Positions 27,688 through 35,219 of a stretch of 35,425 bases of DNA are shown here, piece by piece. Source of the stretch: Legionella genomosp. 1. Its GTDB lineage: Bacteria > Pseudomonadota > Gammaproteobacteria > Legionellales > Legionellaceae. The position numbers and the translations under genes were made by a program. The notes under the pieces are model-generated. The model searched no databases. It was given only the letters and a program-made list of their open reading frames with translations, and was not told where the DNA came from. The first letter of the stretch is position 1; every line of letters starts with the position of its first letter. Where the stretch lies: positions 1 to 35,425 of the forward strand of contig CAMCUM010000025.1 in the NCBI GenBank assembly GCA_945878975.1. Reading direction: 5' to 3'.

Positions 27688-28629
27688 ATGCAAGATTCTT
27701 CTGACCGGCTCATTGCGCCAAGCAATGCGCAAGATATCGCGGATTTAAAGGACAAACTCCAAGATCTCGAGCAAATCAATCTTGTATTAGGCAGTAGTAA
27801 TTTGCTTGAGTATACGAAAAAGCGCCGGCTATTTGAGGCCTGGTTGCTCACCAGAAACTATACCCAAGCGCATTGCGCCAAATTGGACGAACTCTTTGAT
27901 AATTTCAAATTCGAAGACAGAAGGCGCCAGAATATGGTGAACACAATTTTTTTAGAATTTCAAGAAGCCTATGGTCACGATCCCCTTATGCAGGCTTATT
28001 TCACTGAAACAGACCCTCCTGCGCGACTATGGCAATTGCTATGCTTAAGCTTCCAAAGTATCCATGATAAAAAAAATCAGCTTAAAGAAAATGTGTGCTC
28101 TTTGATCCATCTACAAAGAGACAGATTACAGCAGCAGCTGACACAAGCAAACGCAACAAACCATACAGTACGCATACCGCCGCCCTCTATCACAAATACG
28201 CCCAGTAACCCACCACCGCCAACGCCGCCCCATGCACACCCTATCATTACGGTTCAACCAACTGATATCATTCCGAACCCACTTATTGCCCAATCGCGAT
28301 ACCCTGATTTAACAACCCTCGCGCTCTTGGTAGCGGGGAACGGATTGATAGGATTAAGCTTTTTGCAAATACTCAGTCCCAAATTTGCTTTGTTGTTGGG
28401 GGTACATTTCTCACCCGTTATGCTGGTGTTTTTAAGCTTCGCCGGCGCCGCTTTAGCAGCATATGGTCTCAACCGACATCTGACTCAAACAACGGACAAC
28501 GCAACGCAGGCTGCCACAGCGCCTGTAAACCAGCCCAAACGATTCTGGGAGTTTTGTTTTAAATTCGGCGGGACGGCAAACAATACGCAGGCTCAAGAGA
28601 AGAAGCCTGCCTTGCCCAACTTTTTCTAA
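27688..28629 (+). CDS. Two-helix membrane-module protein, paralogue 1
   Basis: The function is unknown. This 313-residue protein has a soluble helical N-terminal half (about 1-155), a Pro-rich linker (PPPSITNTPSNPPPPTPPH near 170), and then one hydrophobic hairpin at about 207-262. The hairpin contains LLVAGNGLIGLSFLQILSPK and LGVHFSPVMLVFLSFAGAAL, a module also repeated in the 28995 gene. The tail is basic/aromatic (RFWEFCFKFGG) and then polar. There is no signal peptide. The shared membrane module and the tail resemble proteins delivered to host membranes, but this is inferred. AGGA precedes the ATG. Confidence 0.72.
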   Translation: MQDSSDRLIAPSNAQDIADLKDKLQDLEQINLVLGSSNLLEYTKKRRLFEAWLLTRNYTQAHCAKLDELFDNFKFEDRRRQNMVNTIFLEFQEAYGHDPLMQAYFTETDPPARLWQLLCLSFQSIHDKKNQLKENVCSLIHLQRDRLQQQLTQANATNHTVRIPPPSITNTPSNPPPPTPPHAHPIITVQPTDIIPNPLIAQSRYPDLTTLALLVAGNGLIGLSFLQILSPKFALLLGVHFSPVMLVFLSFAGAALAAYGLNRHLTQTTDNATQAATAPVNQPKRFWEFCFKFGGTANNTQAQEKKPALPNFF

Positions 28630-28691
28630 GCTCGAGAATCCCCGCGCCGCTGAGGGAAATGGCGTTAATGATTGATATGACCCATCGGACC

Positions 28692-28773
28692 GTAGCCTGC
28701 TGGATGTAGCGTAGCGAAATCCGGGATCAGTACCACTGACTTCCCGGATTTCGCTACGCTACATCCAGGCTAC
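28692..28773. repeat. Palindromic GTAGCCTGG repeat, copy 1
   Basis: Arms of about 32 bases form a long hairpin built on GGATGTAGCGTAGCGAAATC and its complement, ending in GGCTAC. The left arm carries a 3-base insertion near its outer end. The loop is about 15 bases. A second copy lies at 30374-30452 in the opposite orientation, and the two bracket one membrane-module gene. The 28630-28994 gap otherwise holds only the promoter of that gene. Confidence 0.85.
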
Positions 28774-28908
28774 CATCCTTACCATCAAGTTTCGTGCCTT
28801 GCAAAAGATGTGAAACACATTCTCAACCAGATGTTCCATAATCCCGGGTTACACCGCGCCTCACAAAGGCCTCAAAGAGCCAATTTGATTAATTTTTGAA
28901 TAAATCGC

Positions 28909-28937
28909 TTGCATTTTAAAATCATAATATGTAAAAT
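28909..28937 (+). promoter_or_regulatory. Predicted sigma70 promoter for the 28995 gene
   Basis: TTGCAT (28909-28914) and TAAAAT (28932-28937) have a 17-base spacer. The leader then carries TTTATTATTAGGGGAAG before the ATG, similar to the leader of the 32343 gene. Confidence 0.5.
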
Positions 28938-28994
28938 AATCAATCTTTTTGTTCTTTATTAAAAGACAATGATTTATTATTAGGGGAAGTGGCC

Positions 28995-30266
28995 ATGAAA
29001 GAAAGATTAGACACATTAAACCATCAACTCACGTTAGTTGGGAAATTTGAAACCTTATTTAATAGCCGAGATCTGGAAACATTTAAACAAAACCTAGGCA
29101 ACAAGCAGAAACCTAATACTTTTATATCCGAGATAGATTCACAGAAAACTCGTATTGCATTTGATGATTTTAAATTTCAAGCAACCGATGCACGCATCGC
29201 AAATATCGATGCAGCCATCACCCTCTTTAAACAAATCTTTCCTGCTGACCAAAAAGGACTTGCCGAATTAGACAAGCTAGATTCTGAAGCAAGAGTTTTT
29301 TACTTCTTTAATTTGGCTATTGGCGCAATGCTGCGTCCGCCAATAGCGACTGATACGAACCTCACTGACATCATATTCATGGTCTTGGCAACTTGGACTG
29401 AAAGCCCAGGGCACAACCCAACTCTAACTCGGATCAGTACGATGCTAACTCATATCCGTAGTTTGATTACACAACAAAAAAATATGATTGAAAAAGAAAT
29501 TTCAGCTGCCTTACCTTTGGCGGTCGCTGAAGCAGAAGCACATCTTAAACAAGAGAGCACCGCTGCATTCCGTGCAAAAGCTTTGCGTTACGCAGGTGCG
29601 GTCAGTTTGTTCACGGCTGGCGCTGGCTTGGTAACGTTCTCTGGTTTGATGCAATTCAGTCCGCATCTTATCCTGCAGATTGGCGCACATTTGCCACCTG
29701 TAGCTTTGGCAATTCTGACTAGCCTACATTTGACACCTGTTATATTGGCGGCTTTGGCAGCCACTGGTGTCGGCATGGTAGGCGCTGCGGCGTACTTGGC
29801 TTATCGTACTTATTATCCAGCTGCGCCTGTTGTTGCCAAACCAGCTTCAAGTGATGAATCAGGAATAGGCCCTGTCCCCGTTGCTGCGACAACGCCTCTA
29901 TCTGCTAAATTATTAACGGGTGGCCTGATGGCTTCTGGTCTTGGTTTGCTTGGTTTCAGTGCTGCAACGCAATTTTCTCCGGCATTTGTGTTGTTGACTG
30001 GATTACAATTGCCGCCTGTTGCGCTGATAGCTTTAGCAGCTGTGGGTGCTTTGTTAATCAGCATCGCTGTGTATCGACTCATTAATAAGACTCCTGCCAA
30101 TGTTGCAGCACCTGCGGTGACTAATGCGGCACAACCAACAGACAGTTGCTACCAACGAATCTACCAGTCGATGCCTTCTTTCTGTTTTACTTTCTCTGGT
30201 AAGAAAAAAGAAGAGACGACACTCGGAAGCGAAGCTAGAACTTCTTTAAATGCAGCTGAAATATAA
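28995..30266 (+). CDS. Two-helix membrane-module protein, paralogue 2
   Basis: The function is unknown. This 423-residue protein has a soluble helical N-terminal half (about 1-190) and then two copies of a hydrophobic hairpin module at about 200-268 and 305-360. Both copies contain G-x-x-x-Q-F-S-P and L-P-P-V-A-L-x-x-L elements (for example LMQFSPHLILQIG and ATQFSPAFVLLTG). The first copy has an inserted repeat of the LTPVILAAL half. The tail (SMPSFCFTFSGKKKEE) resembles that of the 27688 paralogue. The ATG at 28995 with AGGGGAAG is preferred over the GTG at 28989. A strong terminator follows. It may be a host-membrane-targeted effector, but no evidence beyond architecture supports this. Confidence 0.75.
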   Translation: MKERLDTLNHQLTLVGKFETLFNSRDLETFKQNLGNKQKPNTFISEIDSQKTRIAFDDFKFQATDARIANIDAAITLFKQIFPADQKGLAELDKLDSEARVFYFFNLAIGAMLRPPIATDTNLTDIIFMVLATWTESPGHNPTLTRISTMLTHIRSLITQQKNMIEKEISAALPLAVAEAEAHLKQESTAAFRAKALRYAGAVSLFTAGAGLVTFSGLMQFSPHLILQIGAHLPPVALAILTSLHLTPVILAALAATGVGMVGAAAYLAYRTYYPAAPVVAKPASSDESGIGPVPVAATTPLSAKLLTGGLMASGLGLLGFSAATQFSPAFVLLTGLQLPPVALIALAAVGALLISIAVYRLINKTPANVAAPAVTNAAQPTDSCYQRIYQSMPSFCFTFSGKKKEETTLGSEARTSLNAAEI

Positions 30267-30290
30267 GCTCTCAACATTCATTTCTTTTGA

Positions 30291-30327
30291 AATCTGTGGG
30301 GTTGTATGATCCCACAGATTTTTTTGT
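30291..30327 (+). terminator. Rho-independent terminator, copy 1
   Basis: A perfect 10-bp stem AATCTGTGGG/CCCACAGATT with a 10-base loop is followed by a T7 run. It ends the 28995 gene and recurs almost exactly after the 32343 gene. Confidence 0.92.
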
Positions 30328-30373
30328 TTGTAAGTTTATCATCTCGTTTTTCTCTGCTCTTAAGTTCAGGATA

Positions 30374-30452
30374 GTAGCCTGGATGCAGCGCAGCGAAATC
30401 CGGGAAGTCGGCGCCACTGATCCCGGATTCCGCTGCGCTGCATCCAGGCTAC
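30374..30452. repeat. Palindromic GTAGCCTGG repeat, copy 2
   Basis: Arms of 32 bases (GTAGCCTGGATGCAGCGCAG and on) pair with one mismatch around a 15-base loop. The loop is the reverse complement, with changes, of that in copy 1, so the copies are inverted relative to each other. Confidence 0.88.
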
Positions 30453-30614
30453 GGTTCAGCCACATATCAATCGATTTCTAACAACAAAAAACACTTATTA
30501 CATATTTTTGTAAAAAATACTTGATTTTTAAAACACTAAAGTGAATAATATTTGATCTGTTTTTGATTGAAAAAATTAAAGAAGAAATACTCACACAGCC
30601 CCCCCCCAAAAAAA
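30453..30614. other. AT-rich non-coding stretch with C9-A7-G4 run
   Basis: No gene is seen between the palindromic repeat and the first 193-bp element. A run of nine C, seven A and four G at 30599-30618 marks the junction with the element and would be prone to length change. Confidence 0.6.
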
Positions 30615-30807
30615 GGGGTTCTAGCACGGAACCGGCGAAATTTCTGATTCGTGAATTATAATGACAATGTGGTGCATAGGAAGTCAAAAAATGACTCAAA
30701 AGAGACCGGACAAGCAAGCCAAGAAGGTTTATAACAAACCCAATTGCGTTAAAATTGAGCCAAAAATACCCTGATCGGAAAATCCGACGGTTCCGGGCTG
30801 GAACCCC
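30615..30807. repeat. 193-bp terminal-inverted-repeat element, copy 1
   Basis: Ends start GGGGTT and end AACCCC. The first 35 bases of each end match inverted at about 30 of 35 positions (left GGGGTTCTAGCACGGAACCG). The inside has no coding capacity. No target duplication is visible. It has the shape of a miniature non-autonomous element and lies directly upstream of the AAA+ ATPase gene. Confidence 0.7.
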
Positions 30808-30844
30808 ATTTAGGAATAAACGATATATTTTATTATTACACTCA

Positions 30845-30858
30845 TGTATAATTATACA
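30845..30858. promoter_or_regulatory. Perfect 14-bp palindrome over a TATAAT box
   Basis: TGTATAATTATACA is a perfect palindrome 25 bases before the AAA+ ATPase start and contains TATAAT at 30847-30852. It could be an operator that blocks the promoter. Confidence 0.45.
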
Positions 30859-30882
30859 AAACGCTTATAATTTTATATAAAA

Positions 30883-32004
30883 ATGAACTTAATAGAAATT
30901 TGGCATTATCACAGACCAAAACTTGCGAAGATTTATTTAGATACGCTAAATGCAGGCCTTGTCACGACGACGACGATATTTGCGCCAAGAAGAGCCGGTA
31001 AAACATCTTTTCTTTTAAAAGATTTAACCCCAGAGGCTGAGAAATTAGGCTACATTGTTGTCTACGTTGATTTATGGCAAACAAAATTTTCTCCTGGCCT
31101 TGCTATTGTTAGGGCTCTAGAGGAAGCTTTTGATCCTAAAAATTCATTTCAAAACATCGTCACAAAGCTCAGCACGCCTATCAAAAAACTTAAAGGCAGA
31201 GCTGATATTTTTGGCACAAAGCTCGAGGGAGAAGTAGAGCTTAGTGATGCAAAAAACCATACTCAAAAAGAAATTGCATTACAAATCGATGTTTTAATTG
31301 GAGTGCTATGTAAAAAGAAACCTGTGTTATTACTTATAGATGAAGCCCAAGAGCTTGCAAAAACTAAAGAGCACGAGGCTGTCGCCACCGCACTTCGTAC
31401 TTCTATCACTAAAAATCAAAATCGATTAAGGGTTGTCTTTACAGGCTCATCGAGAACTCAATTAGCGCATGTATTCTCAAATTCTAATGCCCCACTTTAT
31501 TCAACTGGCTCTGCGATAGCTGATTTTCCTAAGTTAGGTAGAGACTTTGTTGAGTATATTGCTGATAAATTTAAAGCGGCTACTGGTCGAACTCTTCCAA
31601 TCGATGATGCCTGGAAGGCCTTCATGTCTTTCAAACAACAACCAGAGCCATTTTTGATTGGTATTGTAGATATGGTATTAAATCCATCTGTCACTTTGAA
31701 TGAAGCGATGCAAGCTATTGCAAGCAAACAAGCATTAACTGAAAATCACGAAGGCGTATGGGTAGCTCTCGATGCCGTTCAAAAAGCTTTGGTAAAAATG
31801 CTGGCAAACGATCCTTCCCTTAAACCATTTAGTAAGGGATGCATATTAAAGCTTAGGTCTGTTATTGGCGTTGAATCGCTGGAAGTAACCCATGTACAGC
31901 GGGCAATGACTAAACTATCGAATATTGTATTCAAATCAGCCCGTGATATTTATGAGTTTGAAAATGAAGCGTTTGCTCAATGGGTTAAAACATTTGCAGA
32001 ATAA
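30883..32004 (+). CDS. AAA+ ATPase, Orc/ATPase_2-like
   Basis: This 373-residue P-loop ATPase has Walker A APRRAGKTSF with Lys40, Walker B VLLLIDEAQEL with Asp153 and Glu154, and a sensor strand VVFTGSSRTQL near 183-193. A helical lid and a winged-helix-like C-terminus (KGCILKLRSVIGVESLEVTH) follow. Proteins of this shape appear in mobile elements, in defence modules and as archaeal-type Orc/Cdc6 relatives; here the role is unknown. All nucleotide-binding residues are intact. It is bracketed by two 193-bp inverted-repeat elements and its promoter carries a perfect palindrome. There is no close gene partner on its transcript. Confidence 0.85.
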   Translation: MNLIEIWHYHRPKLAKIYLDTLNAGLVTTTTIFAPRRAGKTSFLLKDLTPEAEKLGYIVVYVDLWQTKFSPGLAIVRALEEAFDPKNSFQNIVTKLSTPIKKLKGRADIFGTKLEGEVELSDAKNHTQKEIALQIDVLIGVLCKKKPVLLLIDEAQELAKTKEHEAVATALRTSITKNQNRLRVVFTGSSRTQLAHVFSNSNAPLYSTGSAIADFPKLGRDFVEYIADKFKAATGRTLPIDDAWKAFMSFKQQPEPFLIGIVDMVLNPSVTLNEAMQAIASKQALTENHEGVWVALDAVQKALVKMLANDPSLKPFSKGCILKLRSVIGVESLEVTHVQRAMTKLSNIVFKSARDIYEFENEAFAQWVKTFAE

Positions 32005-32028
32005 GGGCTTCTTTGCGGGAAGGTACAA

Positions 32029-32221
32029 GGGGTTCTGGCCCGCAACCGGCAGAATTTCTGATTGGTAAAATCTAGTAGCAAACTGCTTTTAATAGCACCA
32101 GACTAATTGCTAGCATAGGCTTGTGCACCCATTCATCATGGTCAAAAAACATCGATGCTGCCTTAAAGTTTTACCCAAATAGAGGTGGTCGGAAATTCTG
32201 CCGGTTGCGGGCCAGAACCCC
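32029..32221. repeat. 193-bp terminal-inverted-repeat element, copy 2
   Basis: The first 30 bases (32029-32058, GGGGTTCTGGCCCGCAACCG and on) and the last 30 (32192-32221) are perfectly complementary. The length equals that of copy 1, yet the interior is not obviously similar to it. No target duplication or coding frame is seen. It lies 25 bases after the ATPase stop, and the rest of the 32005-32342 gap holds only the promoter of the next gene. Confidence 0.75.
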
Positions 32222-32315
32222 CCAAAGATTAGCGTTAAATATCATTACGAATCACATATTTAGCCCAACAATAACATAAGTGATTTTTTATTTAAAAATA
32301 ATCCTAAAATACATC

Positions 32316-32321
32316 TATAAT
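32316..32321 (+). promoter_or_regulatory. TATAAT box of the EEP-NADAR gene
   Basis: A perfect -10 hexamer lies 22 bases before the ATG, leaving a very short leader with AAGGGGA. No convincing -35 is seen; TTTAAA upstream is AT-rich and ambiguous. Confidence 0.35.
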
Positions 32322-32342
32322 TTATTATTAAGGGGACCTGTG

Positions 32343-34883
32343 ATGCACACGCCAACAGAGTTTAATAGTACCGACCTTTTATCAGATCACGCCTATCAAT
32401 CGATCTTAGTTCAAGAAATGGACTTCGACTCCCAGAATGAAGTCTACAAACTTGCCGCAGGATCTTATAACATGCAAGACCTATGCATTTCGCTTGCAGA
32501 AAATGCAAAACGGGGGAAGCCCTTCGCGAATAGCCCCTTTACGGATTATGATGAACCGCTTAATAAGTATAGAGCCCGAAAAATGGCACAAATCAGCTTT
32601 ATTATTGACATGATTCGCAAAGGGGAAGAGGTCATTTTTTTACAGGAAGTTGATTTTTTAATTAGCAGTCGTGACCCACAAGAAGAGGCCGTCCGTCAGA
32701 CGTTAAGAGATACACTGGACCAAGCATTAAGACGTGTAAACTGTGCGATAGAAATAACACCAGCTAGAACAAAAGGGGTAGCCAACCAAAAAATGGCAAC
32801 GGTCTATCGAAGCGATAAGTTTCAAGTGCAAAGCGCTCAAGGGGTCTTCCCAACCGATATCACGTCTAACTTTCGTCAAAATCGTGGGTTTGAACTGTTA
32901 TTACAAGAAATAGAGCGTGATCGGCAAGGGCGAATCATTCCTAAAAGAAAGGGTAAGACGATTGTCGCAACCAATCTCCATTTAGCATACGGGAAGGATT
33001 ATGGTGACGTTATTTATGATTATCAACTTGAGCAGTGTCATCAAGGAAGGTTGTGTGTCCTAGGGGGCGATACCAATAATATTCAAAATGAAAATTTGAA
33101 AACAGCGCTGGGAGATTGGCATCATGCAACTAATTTTTCAAGAGATCCATCCACAAGACAATTAACAACGCAGCATGCCCCTAAGCAGCAAAAAGCGTAT
33201 GATCGTTTATTTGCAGGACCTTCCTCAGCAACAAATTATGTTCAAGTTGATCGCACCGACAGAAACCAAGAAGTGTCTGTCGACACAAATGGGGTACACT
33301 TTTTACCTTTTGTCTCTGAAGGAAGACTCTCTCGTTCAAGAGCTGGCGAACCTTGGCGACGAGGAAGAGATATCTTAAATGAATTGGTGAGTACTTATCG
33401 CGCAAACCCGAGCCCTGCGATCATAGACGAAATTCGTGCTTGTATGCGATGGAAAGATTTACAGCAAGATTTGTTACCACAGGATATTCGGTCAGCGATT
33501 TTCCCCCAACAGGGCGTACCTGCTTCAACAGCCCCTAGCAGACCTTCAGCTTCAGCGCAAGCGACTGCCGTTCGTCAAACTGCTATTCCTTATTTAATAG
33601 TCAATGGCATGAAAATCGCACCGTTCAAATCTCCGGACATTGAACCTTATGGTGCTTTTGCAAACACAACGAAGGGTGATCAATATTCCGTTGAACAGAC
33701 CGTTGATTTCAATGGTGGTTCATATACCTATACATGGCCTTCTTCTGAGCATGCGTATCACGCTCAAAAAATTATTTATTTGATAAAAAACAACCGTAAA
33801 TTAACGCCTAATCAACAGCAGGGTTTGATTAAAAAATTAAGAACCATAGAACACGACACGGCTCCTGGACAAGCGTACTCGCCGAATCGTTACCGAGATT
33901 GGGTGACGCAAAACATTATTCCAAGCTTGTTTCCTGGAATGACGCTAAATGATTTTAATAAGCTCTGTGGTATCCAGCATAGGGAATCCTTTATGCAAAC
34001 AGTGATTCAATTAAAGCTTGAACAACACGCTAACTTAAAACAATTAGCGATGGCGTGTGCCGCGGAAGGTGTCATCCCTGTAGAGCTTAGCCGACGGGAT
34101 GATTTTTGGGCTTCTGGCGCAGGTGGTATGGGCACCAACATGCTAGGTCTTATTATCTATCAAGAAGGTAGGCGGTTATTAGCTGCACAGGGGCAGCTAG
34201 CAGATGATCAACCCTATACGCCATCCGCTTCTTTAGCGCACGATGCATTATTTTCCAACTTAAATCCAGCAACGTGGCGCCGTACTGTCCCGAGTGTGTC
34301 ACAAAACCCAGTTAACCCAACCCTAAAAGCTAACCCTCATAAAGCCAAGCCTCATGCCGTCGGCCAGCCAAACTTCGCTCCTGAACAAACAAAATTTAAC
34401 GCCTTGTTGAACGAGCTGCAGAGTCTTGTAGATGAATGGAGCCTGTCACCTCATGGTGATTTTCAAAAGTCCGCGCAACAGATTTCAAATATGAAAAGTC
34501 AATTTGAGCTGGCAGGCAATCGATTTTTTGACCATGCGCATACTCAGAACCCCAACGAGCTACAGGAGCTATGTAAAGTATTTAAACAAGAAAGTGAAGC
34601 AATATGTCGTGATGCGGAAAAGACATTTGCACCTGATATTTGGCGAGATTCTATTAAACCTTTTTTAAAAGGGGTTTTGGGCGTCCTTGTTGGAATATTT
34701 GCTGTGGTTTTTTATTGGGTAAGACCGAGTGTGTGGAATAGTTATGTCGATACTTTTTTCAAACCAGAATCCGCTACTGTGATAAGTCAGCAATGGAAAG
34801 GTCGAATTTTTGAACAAAAATTCAAAGAGATCACCCAAGATATTGAAGAAAAAATAGCCCCCCCTAAACCGCGCAGAGGCTAG
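32343..34883 (+). CDS. EEP-nuclease/phosphatase-like + NADAR fusion, C-terminal membrane helix
   Basis: This 846-residue protein joins two enzyme-like domains. Residues about 35-330 have endonuclease/exonuclease/phosphatase features: Asn43 in SYNMQ, Glu102 in FLQEVD, His213 in TNLHL, Asp243 and Asn245 in GGDTNN, and His319 in NGVHF. Residues about 425-610 are a NADAR (YbiA/DUF1768-like) domain with PYGAFAN, WPSSEHAYHAQK, FMQTVIQLKLEQH and DDFWASGAGGMGTNMLG. A helical region follows, then a membrane helix at about 773-795 (VLGVLVGIFAVVFYW). NADAR domains cleave ADP-ribose N-glycosidic bonds in known cases. The ATG at 32343 has AAGGGGA; the earlier GTG is rejected. It may be an effector or a defence factor. 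Confidence 0.85.
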   Translation: MHTPTEFNSTDLLSDHAYQSILVQEMDFDSQNEVYKLAAGSYNMQDLCISLAENAKRGKPFANSPFTDYDEPLNKYRARKMAQISFIIDMIRKGEEVIFLQEVDFLISSRDPQEEAVRQTLRDTLDQALRRVNCAIEITPARTKGVANQKMATVYRSDKFQVQSAQGVFPTDITSNFRQNRGFELLLQEIERDRQGRIIPKRKGKTIVATNLHLAYGKDYGDVIYDYQLEQCHQGRLCVLGGDTNNIQNENLKTALGDWHHATNFSRDPSTRQLTTQHAPKQQKAYDRLFAGPSSATNYVQVDRTDRNQEVSVDTNGVHFLPFVSEGRLSRSRAGEPWRRGRDILNELVSTYRANPSPAIIDEIRACMRWKDLQQDLLPQDIRSAIFPQQGVPASTAPSRPSASAQATAVRQTAIPYLIVNGMKIAPFKSPDIEPYGAFANTTKGDQYSVEQTVDFNGGSYTYTWPSSEHAYHAQKIIYLIKNNRKLTPNQQQGLIKKLRTIEHDTAPGQAYSPNRYRDWVTQNIIPSLFPGMTLNDFNKLCGIQHRESFMQTVIQLKLEQHANLKQLAMACAAEGVIPVELSRRDDFWASGAGGMGTNMLGLIIYQEGRRLLAAQGQLADDQPYTPSASLAHDALFSNLNPATWRRTVPSVSQNPVNPTLKANPHKAKPHAVGQPNFAPEQTKFNALLNELQSLVDEWSLSPHGDFQKSAQQISNMKSQFELAGNRFFDHAHTQNPNELQELCKVFKQESEAICRDAEKTFAPDIWRDSIKPFLKGVLGVLVGIFAVVFYWVRPSVWNSYVDTFFKPESATVISQQWKGRIFEQKFKEITQDIEEKIAPPKPRRG

Positions 34884-35022
34884 ACAAGGCAAAATAGACG
34901 ACTAGCGTTCATGATGACAAAATTTCGTCCATTAGAAGGATGACAAGCCAAACCAGACATCCTTGAAAAATATGAAGGATTATTGAACCGCAGTATCAGC
35001 GCTTAACGCTCCTTTCTTTTCA

Positions 35023-35060
35023 AATCTGTGGGGCTGTAACATCCCACAGATTTTTTTTGT
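35023..35060 (+). terminator. Rho-independent terminator, copy 2
   Basis: The stem is the same AATCTGTGGG/CCCACAGATT as after the 28995 gene, with a 10-base loop and T8. The upstream TTTCTTTT flank is shared too. It ends the EEP-NADAR transcript about 140 bases past its stop. Confidence 0.92.
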
Positions 35061-35219
35061 TTCTAGCATGGTCATCCCGAGTTTTAACTTTTCCACTCCC
35101 TAAAGAGGTCGTTGTAATCTCCAATATGGAATAAAGCATTGTCAAATGCTAGGATAGGTTCGTTTTTTTAAACGGACATATCCAATGTGAATAGAGCGCC
35201 CTGTTTTAAAGTAGGGTAA

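Noticed and set aside
28254-28472. Antisense frames in the membrane-module genes (also 29588-29776 and 29813-30100)
   Set aside because: They are mirror frames of hydrophobic repeats and have no start signals.
30615-32221. Tn3-family miniature transposon based on GGGG ends
   Set aside because: No 5-bp target duplication at either copy and the inner ends lack the usual Tn3 signature, so only a generic inverted-repeat element is claimed.
32160-32342. PmrA-type regulatory box before the EEP-NADAR gene
   Set aside because: TTAA-like pieces occur, but not with the expected direct-repeat spacing; AT-rich background explains them.
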